Shown in pieces: positions 49,787 to 57,769 of a stretch of DNA of 64,000 nucleotides. Location: NCBI GenBank assembly GCA_003162475.1, contig PMOI01000020.1:1-64000 (forward strand). Reading direction: 5' to 3'. The notes beneath the pieces were generated by a model. That model was given only the letters and a program-made list of their open reading frames with translations, was not told where the DNA came from and did not search any database. The position numbers and the translations under genes are program-made. The DNA is from Acidimicrobiaceae bacterium. GTDB taxonomy: Bacteria; Actinomycetota; Acidimicrobiia; Acidimicrobiales; RAAP-2. The first letter of the stretch is position 1; each line of letters starts with the position of its first letter.

Positions 49787-50605
49787 GTGCAACCGATCAC
49801 CGCTCTGTCGATAGCCGGATCGGACTCCGGCGGGGGCGCCGGGATTCAGGCTGACATCCGAACGTTCAGTGCCTTTGGCGTACACGCCACCACCGCGCTG
49901 ACCGCGATCACGGCCCAAAATACGCTTGGCGTGAGCCAAGTGCAGTCGATCGATCCCGATATGGTCGAGGCCCAAGTGCGTTCGGTCACGTCCGACTTCG
50001 ACGTCGCGGCCACCAAGACCGGCATGCTCGCCGAGGCCAGCACCGTCGAACGCGTGGCCCAGCTCGCGAGAGAAGGGCTTCTCCCCCACCTGGTCGTCGA
50101 TCCCGTCTTGGTGTCGACGAGTGGACACGTCCTGATGGCCGACGGCGGCATCGAGACGTACCGGCACGAACTCTTTCCCCTCGCGCAGGTAGTCACGCCG
50201 AACCTTCGCGAGGCCTCGGTCCTTTGTGGCGTCGACGTGCGTGACGTGGCGAACCTCGACGACGTCGCGGCGCTCGCGCGGACATTGTTGGCACTTGGTC
50301 CTCGCTACGTGCTCGTAAAGGGTGGACACTTCGCCCACGCTCCCGACGTCGACCGTGCGCCCGATCTCTTGGTGAGTGTCGACGGTCTCGTTGTCTTTGA
50401 CGGGCCGCGCCTCGCGACGAACAACGATCACGGTACGGGGTGCTCCCTCTCGTCGGCCATCGCGGCTGGACTCGGTCTCGGTCGCGACGTCCCCGACGCG
50501 ACGCGCGACGCGAAGTCCTTCGTCCTCGCGGCCCTTGCGGGCGCCACGACGTGGCGTCTCGGCGCGGGGCGCGGACCCATTGACCATTTAGGATGGAGTG
50601 AGTGA
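49787..50605 (+). CDS. thiD: Hydroxymethylpyrimidine (phosphate) kinase ThiD
   Basis: A ribokinase-fold kinase of 272 residues. SIAGSDSGGGAGIQADI, the TTALTAITAQNT region and the anion-hole and base segment DHGTGCSLSSAIAAGL are diagnostic. It phosphorylates HMP and HMP-P in thiamine synthesis. Its stop overlaps the start of the next gene by four bases. Divergent from thiG, with which it shares a 42-base intergenic region. Confidence 0.94.
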   Translation: MQPITALSIAGSDSGGGAGIQADIRTFSAFGVHATTALTAITAQNTLGVSQVQSIDPDMVEAQVRSVTSDFDVAATKTGMLAEASTVERVAQLAREGLLPHLVVDPVLVSTSGHVLMADGGIETYRHELFPLAQVVTPNLREASVLCGVDVRDVANLDDVAALARTLLALGPRYVLVKGGHFAHAPDVDRAPDLLVSVDGLVVFDGPRLATNNDHGTGCSLSSAIAAGLGLGRDVPDATRDAKSFVLAALAGATTWRLGAGRGPIDHLGWSE

Positions 50606-51171
50606 GTGATGAGCCCAAAGCGCCGTTGACGACCACGACCAGTCTCTGGCCAGCGGCGGCGATCCTCGGCGTCGCGGTTGTGATGTTGGTGGTTTTTATG
50701 GTGATCAACCTCGTGTCCGACCAGGGCGTGACCAAGCTGTCGGCGGCGAAGGTTCCTGTCGTGGTCGGAGGACTCAAACGCGACGTCACACCGGGCCCGG
50801 CCCTCACCTACTGCCGACAGGGCCAAGAAGTCCCCTCGAACATCGACGACGCCTTCCTCGTCCCCGTGGGCACCGTCACTCGCCCCGGTGCCAACACGCC
50901 AAACCTCGGCGCCGGCGACTTCGACTGCTCCCAGCCCATGACGACCACTCACGCGAGCTCGTCGACACTGATCAACTTTTTCAACGCGCAACTCGAGGCT
51001 CGCGGGTGGAGTCTCTTCTCCAAGGGCGCGAGTAACGGCGATCCTCAATCACTGTTTCAAAAAGCGGGCAACGACGGTTTTTACTGGGAGGTGGGCGTCA
51101 CCGTCACCAAGTCCAGCACCTCCTCAGTCGAGTGGACCTTTCAGATCTATCAGAACTCCGAAACGGTCTAG
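50602..51171 (+). CDS. Membrane-anchored extracytoplasmic protein, unknown
   Basis: A 189-residue protein with a short cytoplasmic N-terminus, one membrane helix (about residues 17-40, AAILGVAVVMLVVFMVINLV) and an outside domain with two cysteines (ALTYCRQGQ and DFDCSQP). The C-terminal part (TLINFFNAQLEARGWSLF and DGFYWEVGVTVT) resembles small solute or lipoprotein-like domains of actinobacteria, but no family is recognised. Coupled to thiD by a four-base overlap. Confidence 0.7.
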   Translation: MSDEPKAPLTTTTSLWPAAAILGVAVVMLVVFMVINLVSDQGVTKLSAAKVPVVVGGLKRDVTPGPALTYCRQGQEVPSNIDDAFLVPVGTVTRPGANTPNLGAGDFDCSQPMTTTHASSSTLINFFNAQLEARGWSLFSKGASNGDPQSLFQKAGNDGFYWEVGVTVTKSSTSSVEWTFQIYQNSETV

Positions 51172-51173
51172 CC

Positions 51174-52517
51174 TCACGCATCCACGAGTTCGGGCGTCAC
51201 GACCTTCTGGTCTTGGGTAACCGCCGCCCACAGCGCAAAATTGAGCGGATAGATGACGTAACCCGCGCGCGTCGCCGTGGCGACGCACATCATGACGGTA
51301 AAGACCACGCTCATTATCCCCAGGAGCCGTGAGAGGGTGAGGGGCCAGTGGGCCCGCACGTCCTTGGTCACGAAGTACCCACCAATCAAGAGCGCCACCG
51401 GCGCGAGGACGTGCCCGAGGGCGGGGAACCACGTCGTAAGAATATGACCCGGCAGAGCGCTGGCCGCGGGCGACGCCACGCCGGCGAGACCGAGCGGGAA
51501 CGCGAAGACGTTCGACATGAAGGCCGCGGGCGCCTTCCAGACGAAGGGCACGGTCGTGACGAGAACGATGGCTCCCGCCCACAACATCACTCGTCGCCAC
51601 GTAGCGCGACCCTCGGGATTGCGCGCGACCAACAAGGCGCCGGCGGCCATGGGCCACGCCGTCAACTTCATCGCTGCGGCGAGTCCGAAGCTGATACCGG
51701 CCAGGTTCGATTGCCGTCGCTGTAGTGCCGCGACGCCCAACAAGAGCAACGCAAGTATGGGCATATCATCACCGCCCGTCGAGAGGAAGAGGGCCCCCGT
51801 TGGAAGGGCGATGAGCACCTGGGCCACACGAAGTTTCTGTCGTCTCGAGAGTCGAAGGAGCGCCAGCGCCCACCCGCTGGCAATCAGCGTCATCAGGGTC
51901 ATGATGATGCGCGCGTCCGTGAGACCCTCACTCTTTTTCGTGTCCGCAGCCGGGAGACCGAAGACGCCCATCAAGGGGAAGTAGGGAAAGAACGACTCGA
52001 AGGCCGGAAGGCCCTTGATCTCGTTCACGATCTCTCCATTCTTTTTATAGGCACGATAGGGATCGAGTCCCTTGCTTAGAAGCTTGGCCGAACGCTCGAT
52101 GACACCGACCTCGGGTTGGGCGTCCCCGTGGCCGCCGTGCAACTGGCGCCAATGCGTCTCGAGACCGAGCGGAATGAAGACGACGCCCACGAGAACGACG
52201 CCTAAGAGGACCACGCGCACGAGATGTTCGCGACGTAGAGCTCGTCGCCCGAGTAGCAGCGCAATCACCGCGATCAACAGGTAGGGCCCGGCGCTCAAGT
52301 AGCCCCACTGCCACTGCGCCGGTTGGCTTGAAGTCCAGCCGAGCACGAGAGCGAAGAGCGCGGCTCCGAGGTAGAGCAGTCCATCTCCGGTGAGTGTGCC
52401 GAGCGCGGTCCACCACGTCATGAAGTGATCGCGCACGTTCCAAAGACGCGTCAACATGACGTCAAGTGTAGTAAGCACCCGCCGTCTCGCAGCGACTGAA
52501 CTAGTGCGGTTGGTCAT
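51174..52517 (-). CDS. Polytopic membrane glycosyltransferase-like protein (GT87/DUF2029 type)
   Basis: A 447-residue protein with about eleven hydrophobic segments. The segment FFPYFPLMGVFGLPA, the loop TDARIIM and GISFGLAAAMKLTAWPM are reminiscent of GT87 mannosyltransferases that use polyprenyl-phosphate-mannose outside the membrane. The catalytic Asp cannot be assigned. The ATG at 52517 overlaps the preceding hydrolase gene by 17 bases; ATG 52457 is an alternative. Function in cell-envelope glycan synthesis is inference. Confidence 0.7.
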   Translation of the reverse strand: MTNRTSSVAARRRVLTTLDVMLTRLWNVRDHFMTWWTALGTLTGDGLLYLGAALFALVLGWTSSQPAQWQWGYLSAGPYLLIAVIALLLGRRALRREHLVRVVLLGVVLVGVVFIPLGLETHWRQLHGGHGDAQPEVGVIERSAKLLSKGLDPYRAYKKNGEIVNEIKGLPAFESFFPYFPLMGVFGLPAADTKKSEGLTDARIIMTLMTLIASGWALALLRLSRRQKLRVAQVLIALPTGALFLSTGGDDMPILALLLLGVAALQRRQSNLAGISFGLAAAMKLTAWPMAAGALLVARNPEGRATWRRVMLWAGAIVLVTTVPFVWKAPAAFMSNVFAFPLGLAGVASPAASALPGHILTTWFPALGHVLAPVALLIGGYFVTKDVRAHWPLTLSRLLGIMSVVFTVMMCVATATRAGYVIYPLNFALWAAVTQDQKVVTPELVDA

Positions 52518-53283
52518 CGTCGGCCCTGCGCAGTGGGTACTTCGTCACGGGTGGCACCGGGCCTAACAAGAAGCGCTGAATCATGCGAACGCATTCGCTC
52601 GTGTGCTCCTTCAACACTGCGTGCGACGCGCCGGGTACGACGGCGAGCTGAGATTCGCGAATCGCCTCGTAGAGCGACACCGTGTGGTCGAGTCGAGCCA
52701 CGTCATCGTCCCCCACCATCACGAGTACCGGTACTGTGACTTCGGAGAGTTGAGCCACCGTCAACGTTGGCTGCGTCTTTGCAAGACGCGTGAACTTCTC
52801 GAGGACCACGGCGGCGTGCTCGATCCCGTCGGGAGAGTGCTTTGCGTACTTGCGCGCGAAATCATTAAAGCCCTCGCTCTCGGGCGTGAAGTCCTTCATG
52901 GGAACGAGACCTTCGAAGTGATAGTTGGCGCCGACGGCGACGACGCGCTTCAAGAGATCCGGTCGACGCAGCGCGACCAAGAGCGCCACGTTTGCTCCGT
53001 CACTGTGACCCACGAGGTAGACGCGCCGGCCGAGTAACTCGAGAAAAGCAATCGTCTCGTCGGCCATGGACTCAGGTGAGAAGGGCTCGTCGGTGTCAGC
53101 CGTTCGGCCGTGACCGCGACGATCAAAGGCCGCGAGCTCGAATCGCTTGGACAGGGGCGGTCCCAGCACGCTCAGTAGCGACGCGCTGCTACTGAGTCCC
53201 CCGTGCAACAAGACCACGGTCTTGCCTTTTCGCTTGGGCAGGAGAGCCCACGTGGGGTGGCCGTTCAGCACGATTCGTGTCAC
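52501..53283 (-). CDS. Alpha/beta hydrolase
   Basis: A 260-residue hydrolase with the oxyanion region VVLLHGGLSSS, the nucleophile elbow LVGHSDGANVA (Ser), an Asp in VMVGDDDVARLD and the closing His in VPGASHAVLKEHT. The GTG start has a TACCAT box seven bases upstream, which again fits a leaderless transcript. Substrate is unknown. It is divergent from the YhdH-like gene. Confidence 0.86.
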   Translation of the reverse strand: MTRIVLNGHPTWALLPKRKGKTVVLLHGGLSSSASLLSVLGPPLSKRFELAAFDRRGHGRTADTDEPFSPESMADETIAFLELLGRRVYLVGHSDGANVALLVALRRPDLLKRVVAVGANYHFEGLVPMKDFTPESEGFNDFARKYAKHSPDGIEHAAVVLEKFTRLAKTQPTLTVAQLSEVTVPVLVMVGDDDVARLDHTVSLYEAIRESQLAVVPGASHAVLKEHTSECVRMIQRFLLGPVPPVTKYPLRRADDDQPH

Positions 53284-53327
53284 GCTCGAAATGGTATTGC
53301 CTTGGCCGTGACGGGAGTGGTGATGCG

Positions 53328-53333
53328 TAATCT
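53328..53333 (+). promoter_or_regulatory. -10 box (TAATCT) of the YhdH-like gene, leaderless start
   Basis: TAATCT ends six bases before the GTG at 53340. The divergent hydrolase box (TACCAT, 53291-53296) lies 31 bases away. Confidence 0.5.
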
Positions 53334-53339
53334 GGACTG

Positions 53340-54332
53340 GTGAAAGCGTTCGTGGTCAGAGAAATTGACGGACAACTCGTCGCCGAGGTCGGCGATACCG
53401 TCGCGGTGCCCCAAGAAGAGGGCGACGTACTCGTACGCGTCGACTACTCCAGTGTGAACTCCAAAGACGCCATGGTCGCCACCGCTCCAAGTCGAGTTCG
53501 TCGCGTTAGTTCACTCGTCGGCGGCGTCGACGCCTCGGGAACCGTCGAGGCGTCACGCGACGAATTCTTCACTGAAGGCGTTCGCGTCGCCGTGCACGGC
53601 GGGTCGCTCGGCGTGGGACGCGACGGAGGATTCGCGTCGCACGTGTACGCACCGGCACGCCACCTCTCGCTTCTCCCGTCGTCACTTTCGACCTACGACG
53701 CGGCGGTCATCGGTACCGCTGGGTTCACGGCCATGGCGAGCGTGCTCGCACTCGAGGACCGCGGCCTCGAAGTCGGCGCGCAGGTCCTCGTCACGGGCGC
53801 TACCGGTGGTGTCGGATCACAGGCCGTTACCTACCTCGCGCGCAAGGGCTACGCGCCTGTCGCCTCTACGGGTTCTCCCGCGTCATCGGACTGGCTCCTT
53901 GAGCGAGGCGCGACGCGCGTCATCGCTCGTGACGAAATCAGTGACCGGCCAGAGCGCGTACTGGCGAGCGAACGTTGGGACGGCGCCATTGACTGCGTCG
54001 GGGGCGAGACCTTAAAGGAGATACTCCGGTCGCTTCGCTACGGCGCCGCCGTCGCGGCGAGTGGACTCGTTGCCAGTGCGGAACTTTCGACAACGATTTA
54101 CCCCTTCATCACGCGCGCCGTGGCACTCGTTGGCATCGACGCCGTCGAGGCGTCGAGCGTAACGCGCCAACGCGTCTGGCAGGCTCTCGGTGAACTAGCG
54201 CCCCACGTGAACTTCACGACGTTCGTGGACCGCGTGATTGGACTCGACGAACTGCTCCAGGCGTTCGACGACATTAGAACGAGTGCAACGCAGGGCCGCA
54301 TACTGGTGAACGTCAACGACGTCACCGGGTAA
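53340..54332 (+). CDS. Zinc-independent medium-chain reductase, YhdH/acrylyl-CoA reductase type
   Basis: A 330-residue MDR-family enzyme beginning MKAFVVREIDGQL. NYSSVNSKDAM-like sequence (DYSSVNSKDAMVAT), GTAGFTAMASVLALE and the NADPH loop VTGATGGVGSQAVTYLARKGY fit the YhdP/YhdH group. No zinc-binding cysteines are seen. Likely NADPH-dependent reduction of an activated double bond. It is convergent with the DUF4232-like gene. Confidence 0.86.
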   Translation: MKAFVVREIDGQLVAEVGDTVAVPQEEGDVLVRVDYSSVNSKDAMVATAPSRVRRVSSLVGGVDASGTVEASRDEFFTEGVRVAVHGGSLGVGRDGGFASHVYAPARHLSLLPSSLSTYDAAVIGTAGFTAMASVLALEDRGLEVGAQVLVTGATGGVGSQAVTYLARKGYAPVASTGSPASSDWLLERGATRVIARDEISDRPERVLASERWDGAIDCVGGETLKEILRSLRYGAAVAASGLVASAELSTTIYPFITRAVALVGIDAVEASSVTRQRVWQALGELAPHVNFTTFVDRVIGLDELLQAFDDIRTSATQGRILVNVNDVTG

Positions 54333-54336
54333 CGAC

Positions 54337-54921
54337 TTAGTAGAAGGGGCTCACCCAGATCTGGCCACCGTTACACGGCTGCACCGCGTACGGCGGCGTC
54401 ACGGTGATTGCTGCGCCGTTGGTGGTGAACTGGACGCTGAGTGTGACCGCGCTCTCACAGGCCGTTGCCCCGGTGGGGACGTCGGAGTACGCCAACGAGA
54501 AGTTCGTCGTGGCGTTTTGGTTGAGCGTGAGCGTCGTCGGCGCGGCGTTGGCTTTGGTGATGGTGAACTGATGACCGTTGGCCGATGATGGAACGTCGAC
54601 GAGGTTGGACGCCAAGACGGCTCCCAATCGGTCCTGGAGCGTCATGAGTGGCCAACCCTTCAGCGTGCACGATCCCGCCGTGGATTTCGTCAGGGTCACG
54701 CTCGCCTCGATGGTGCCGGCCGCGCCCTGACCTTCGTTGTACGCGCCAGAGAAGTCATTCGCCTTGCAGACCCTGCCCGCGAGCGTGGTGCTCGTCGCCG
54801 CGGTGGTCGTCGTGGTGGTCGTCGTGGTGGTGGTCGTGGTCGTGCCAAAACCGTGTCGACCGATGGTGTAAACGGCGATGAAAGCGATGAATATGGCCAC
54901 CGAGATGAGCCCTCGTCTCAC
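54337..54921 (-). CDS. DUF4232-like extracytoplasmic protein with a poly-Thr spacer
   Basis: A 194-residue protein: membrane helix (about 4-20), a run of 14 threonines (about 27-40), then a beta-rich domain with CTLKGWPLMTLQD, typical of DUF4232 proteins of actinobacteria. The Thr run is encoded by simple GGT/CGT-type repeats on the plus strand (54802-54843) and is prone to length change. The start overlaps the BFN gene stop. Role outside the cell is unknown. Confidence 0.75.
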   Translation of the reverse strand: MRRGLISVAIFIAFIAVYTIGRHGFGTTTTTTTTTTTTTTAATSTTLAGRVCKANDFSGAYNEGQGAAGTIEASVTLTKSTAGSCTLKGWPLMTLQDRLGAVLASNLVDVPSSANGHQFTITKANAAPTTLTLNQNATTNFSLAYSDVPTGATACESAVTLSVQFTTNGAAITVTPPYAVQPCNGGQIWVSPFY

Positions 54922-55436
54922 GTGCCAAAGTCCTCAGGACGTACGTGGTCAAGGAACGCGCGCAGTTGCTCGACAAGATCGGCCTCGTCGGGCGTGTCGA
55001 GTTCGACGTACTCCTCGTCATCTTCGTCGTAGGTCAGTTGCATCACTTTGCCTTCGCTGGCCATGAGATCATCACTGACGAGAATGGGCGCGCCGACGCG
55101 TAGAGCGAGCGCGACGGCGTCACTCGGACGCGAACTGACGGAGATCTCTTGGCCACGACCCACGAGTCGAAGACTGGCGTAGAAGGTGTTGTCGGTGAGA
55201 TCCGTGATCTCGACGGCGAAGAGTTTCGCACCGAGAGCCTTAATCACGTGACCGAGTAGATCGTGCGACATCGGTCGTGGTGACTCCACGCCCTGCAGCG
55301 CGTACGCAATTGCCGCCGCTTCGGGCGCACCGATGAAGATTGGCAACACGCGCTCGCCACCGACCTCTTCAAGAAGCAGGAGCGGCGTCGACGTGCCGAC
55401 GTCAACACGAACAGCGCGGAGCACTACCTCAATCAT
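54918..55436 (-). CDS. Bifunctional nuclease domain (BFN/DUF151) protein
   Basis: A 172-residue BFN-domain protein. LPIFIGAPEAAAIAYALQG, PRPMSHDLLGHVI and SSRPSDAVALALRVGAPI are the family motifs; the last third is an acidic tail. Rv1829 of Mycobacterium tuberculosis is the counterpart next to ftsR and garA. Nuclease activity was shown for plant members, and its role in bacteria is unclear. A TAGGCT box six bases before the ATG suggests a leaderless transcript. Confidence 0.88.
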   Translation of the reverse strand: MIEVVLRAVRVDVGTSTPLLLLEEVGGERVLPIFIGAPEAAAIAYALQGVESPRPMSHDLLGHVIKALGAKLFAVEITDLTDNTFYASLRLVGRGQEISVSSRPSDAVALALRVGAPILVSDDLMASEGKVMQLTYDEDDEEYVELDTPDEADLVEQLRAFLDHVRPEDFGT

Positions 55437-55442
55437 GCTTCC

Positions 55443-55448
55443 AGCCTA
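55443..55448 (-). promoter_or_regulatory. -10 box (TAGGCT) of the BFN gene, leaderless start
   Basis: TAGGCT on the minus strand ends six bases before the ATG at 55436, giving this gene its own start inside the garA-ftsR group. Confidence 0.5.
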
Positions 55449-55474
55449 GACCCGACCACCCGACGTGTTGTCGT

Positions 55475-56254
55475 CTAGTCGAGCAAGTACCCCAACAACT
55501 CACGTTCGACGAGAACGTTGCGCAGGGCCGCGACCTCTCGAGCGACGTCGGTGGTGACCGCGATGACTTCTTCGCGAGAGAACTCGTGGCCACCCTGACG
55601 TAGGGGCGACGTCAAATCATCAACCACGCCGATTTCACGTTCCGCGACGCGCCGCAACGATCCAAGGAGTCGCGCGTCCACGCCACGAGTCAGTAGAGCG
55701 CGCGCGTGCGCCGCGACGCGAACGTCGAGCGCGCTGTACATGGTCTCGCCTTCGAAGACAACGGGCGTCACGAGACCCATCGCTTGCAACTGGTTGAACT
55801 CGTCGGGTTGGAGTCCGGTGGTGGCGAGAAGCTCATTCGTCGTGAAGTACTCCTTCACCGGTGCGGAGGTCCCTCCGTCGAGGTCACTCACCACGCTGAG
55901 CACGGGCCGCGCGTTCGGCGCAGGCGCAGGAACCGATACGGCACTCGGAGCCGCTTCGCGCGCGATCTGACGCGTCGTCGCGGTCGCGTTCGGAGGCGTG
56001 AGCAGTCCTTGTTCGATGAGGCGCAGGCGAACGACGCGAAGTGGAACGAACTCTTCTTGCGCGAGGCGGATCGCCTCGCGCAAGCATTCGACGTCGCGGT
56101 CGGAGTAGAGGCGGTATCCCTTGCGACTACGACTGGGGTGCACCAGTCCCTTGTCTTCGTAGTAGCGGATCTTCGATAGTTCCACCTCGGGAAAGAGCTT
56201 TCGAAGTTGCGCGTGGACTTCACCGATACGCATGAAGCCCTGATTGACGCTCAT
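55475..56254 (-). CDS. ftsR: FtsR-like MerR-family regulator
   Basis: A 259-residue regulator with an N-terminal MerR HTH (MRIGEVHAQLRKLFPEVELS and KIRYYEDKGLVHPSRSR) and a second winged-helix-like region around YFTTNELLATTGLQPDEFNQL. In Corynebacterium FtsR activates ftsZ. Synteny with garA and BFN genes (Rv1827-Rv1829) supports the name. ATG 56254 overlaps the FHA stop; the frame open to 56269 starts inside that gene. Confidence 0.85.
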   Translation of the reverse strand: MSVNQGFMRIGEVHAQLRKLFPEVELSKIRYYEDKGLVHPSRSRKGYRLYSDRDVECLREAIRLAQEEFVPLRVVRLRLIEQGLLTPPNATATTRQIAREAAPSAVSVPAPAPNARPVLSVVSDLDGGTSAPVKEYFTTNELLATTGLQPDEFNQLQAMGLVTPVVFEGETMYSALDVRVAAHARALLTRGVDARLLGSLRRVAEREIGVVDDLTSPLRQGGHEFSREEVIAVTTDVAREVAALRNVLVERELLGYLLD

Positions 56255-56724
56255 CGTGTCGCCTCCCAAAACACCAGTTTAAATTTGCCAACTTGCACCT
56301 CGTCGGCGGAGTGCAGGGTCGTCTCTTCGACTCGTTTTCCGTTGACGTACGTGCCATTGAGTGAGTTCAGGTCGCGCAACGTCACTCGCCCGCTCGCGGT
56401 TCGCGTGAACACGGCGTGATGACGTGAGACTGAGACGTCGTCGAGCAGGAGATCGCTCGCTTCGTGTCGTCCGACCGTCGTGACGTCGTTCGTCAATTCA
56501 ATTCTCATGCCGGCTTGCGGTCCCGCGGCAATCACCAACTCGTCACGATGATCACCGAGTGGTCCCCGATTGGCGTCGGGGTGCATCGCGTCGGGCGTAC
56601 TGACGACGGGAACGGCGATCGTCTCGGGTGACGTGGCCTCGTGTTGTGGTGCGCCACACGACCAGCAAAAGTTCGCGTTGGCGTTGAGTATCTCTCCACA
56701 TCGACGGCAGTTCACGAGTTTCAC
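56251..56724 (-). CDS. garA: GarA-like FHA protein with N-terminal zinc ribbon
   Basis: A 157-residue protein: a zinc ribbon at the N-terminus (CRRCGEIL and CWSCGAP), a linker, and an FHA domain with the phosphothreonine-binding residues in TVGRHEASDLLLDDVSVSRHHAVF and LNSLNGTYVNGKRV. GarA of mycobacteria binds metabolic enzymes and is switched by PknB/PknG phosphorylation of an ETTS motif; here the linker has SPETIAV instead. The GTG start is chosen to give KLVNCRRCG. The gene symbol is given by synteny. Confidence 0.83.
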   Translation of the reverse strand: MKLVNCRRCGEILNANANFCWSCGAPQHEATSPETIAVPVVSTPDAMHPDANRGPLGDHRDELVIAAGPQAGMRIELTNDVTTVGRHEASDLLLDDVSVSRHHAVFTRTASGRVTLRDLNSLNGTYVNGKRVEETTLHSADEVQVGKFKLVFWEATR

Positions 56725-56754
56725 ACTAGTGAACTTTCGAAATCGCCGTCGGGG

Positions 56755-57135
56755 CTAACTTGTGGTCAACGCCTCGTATCCGGACGCGTCAAGTAGCGCC
56801 TCAAAGTCACTGCTCGAACTCGTCGTAATCTCACAGATCCACCCCGTGCCGTAGGGGTCGCTGTTGACGAATTCGGGTGACGTGCTGAGCGCTTCGTTCA
56901 CGGCCTTGATGGTCCCGCCGACCGGCGCGTAGATCTCCGAGACGGATTTCGTCGACTCCACTTCGCCAATGACGCCGCCCTTCACGACCGTTGAACCAAC
57001 CTTGGGTAGGTCTACGAACACGACGTCACCGAGCGCGTCTTGGGCGTAGTCCGTAATCCCGACACGCACGTCGTCACCCTCGCGCTGGGCCCACTCGTGA
57101 TCACTGGAGTAACGAAGTTCACTTGGTATCTGCAT
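56755..57135 (-). CDS. gcvH: Glycine cleavage H protein GcvH
   Basis: A 126-residue lipoyl carrier. HEWAQREGDDVRVGITDYAQ, LGDVVFVDLPKVG and the lipoyl Lys in VESTKSVSE are diagnostic. The frame is open to 57189, but ATG 57135 (IPSELRYSSDHEW) is the normal N-terminus and has TAAGTT seven bases upstream. It serves the gcvT-gcvPA-gcvPB genes 9 kb away and lies next to garA, as in mycobacteria. Confidence 0.93.
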   Translation of the reverse strand: MQIPSELRYSSDHEWAQREGDDVRVGITDYAQDALGDVVFVDLPKVGSTVVKGGVIGEVESTKSVSEIYAPVGGTIKAVNEALSTSPEFVNSDPYGTGWICEITTSSSSDFEALLDASGYEALTTS

Positions 57136-57145
57136 GCGTGCCAAC

Positions 57146-57754
57146 TTACAAGATTCGTCGACCTTGGCGTCCGGCGCGCAGTGCCGCACGGGCCGGGCGG
57201 ACGTATCCCATGAGGACGATCCAGGAGAGACCGAGTCCCATGAGACCGATCACCCAACAGGTGATCCGCGCGTCGTGCTGCCAGAGATGCAACGCCGCGT
57301 GGTGGGGATTTGTCGTCAACAAAAAGAGTGGAAAGCTCGTCATCAGGGCGAACGTGGAGACCTTCCCCCACCACAAGACGTTGATGCGCGCGGCGCCGAG
57401 AGCGGCGAGCACGAGAGTGAGTATCGACACGATCATTTCTCGCGCCAACGTCGCAAGGGCGAACCACCAGGGCACCCCGTTGGCCGCGGCGACCGCGATC
57501 AATCCTCCGATGACCAGCAGCCGATCGGCGGTCGGGTCGAGTATCTTGCCGACGTTCGACACCTGGTGCAGTCGCCGCGCGACGAAACCGTCGATCCAGT
57601 CCGTGGCGCCGAGTGCGGCGAGCAACCACGCCGCCACGGCTCGATGACTTGTGCTGAAGAGTATCCAGAAGAAAACTGGCAGCAGCGCCAGACGCACCAA
57701 CGTGATGGCGTTGGGCCACGTGAGCCAACCCGCGTCACCCTCGTCCTCCGTCAC
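57146..57754 (-). CDS. pgsA: CDP-alcohol phosphatidyltransferase, PgsA type
   Basis: A 202-residue membrane enzyme with the catalytic signature LGATDWIDGFVARRLHQVSNVGKILDPTADRL, in which DxxDGxxAR...GxxxDxxxD places the metal-binding aspartates. ANAITLVRLALLPVF is the first helix. It makes phosphatidylglycerol phosphate or a related lipid; the exact head group is uncertain. GTG 57754 is supported by TACGCT six bases upstream. gcvH follows after ten bases. Confidence 0.87.
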   Translation of the reverse strand: MTEDEGDAGWLTWPNAITLVRLALLPVFFWILFSTSHRAVAAWLLAALGATDWIDGFVARRLHQVSNVGKILDPTADRLLVIGGLIAVAAANGVPWWFALATLAREMIVSILTLVLAALGAARINVLWWGKVSTFALMTSFPLFLLTTNPHHAALHLWQHDARITCWVIGLMGLGLSWIVLMGYVRPARAALRAGRQGRRIL

Positions 57755-57760
57755 GATGAG

Positions 57761-57766
57761 AGCGTA
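57761..57766 (-). promoter_or_regulatory. -10 box (TACGCT) of pgsA, leaderless start
   Basis: TACGCT on the minus strand ends six bases before the pgsA GTG at 57754. The same hexamer and spacing occur at thiG. Confidence 0.5.
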
Positions 57767-57769
57767 TAA

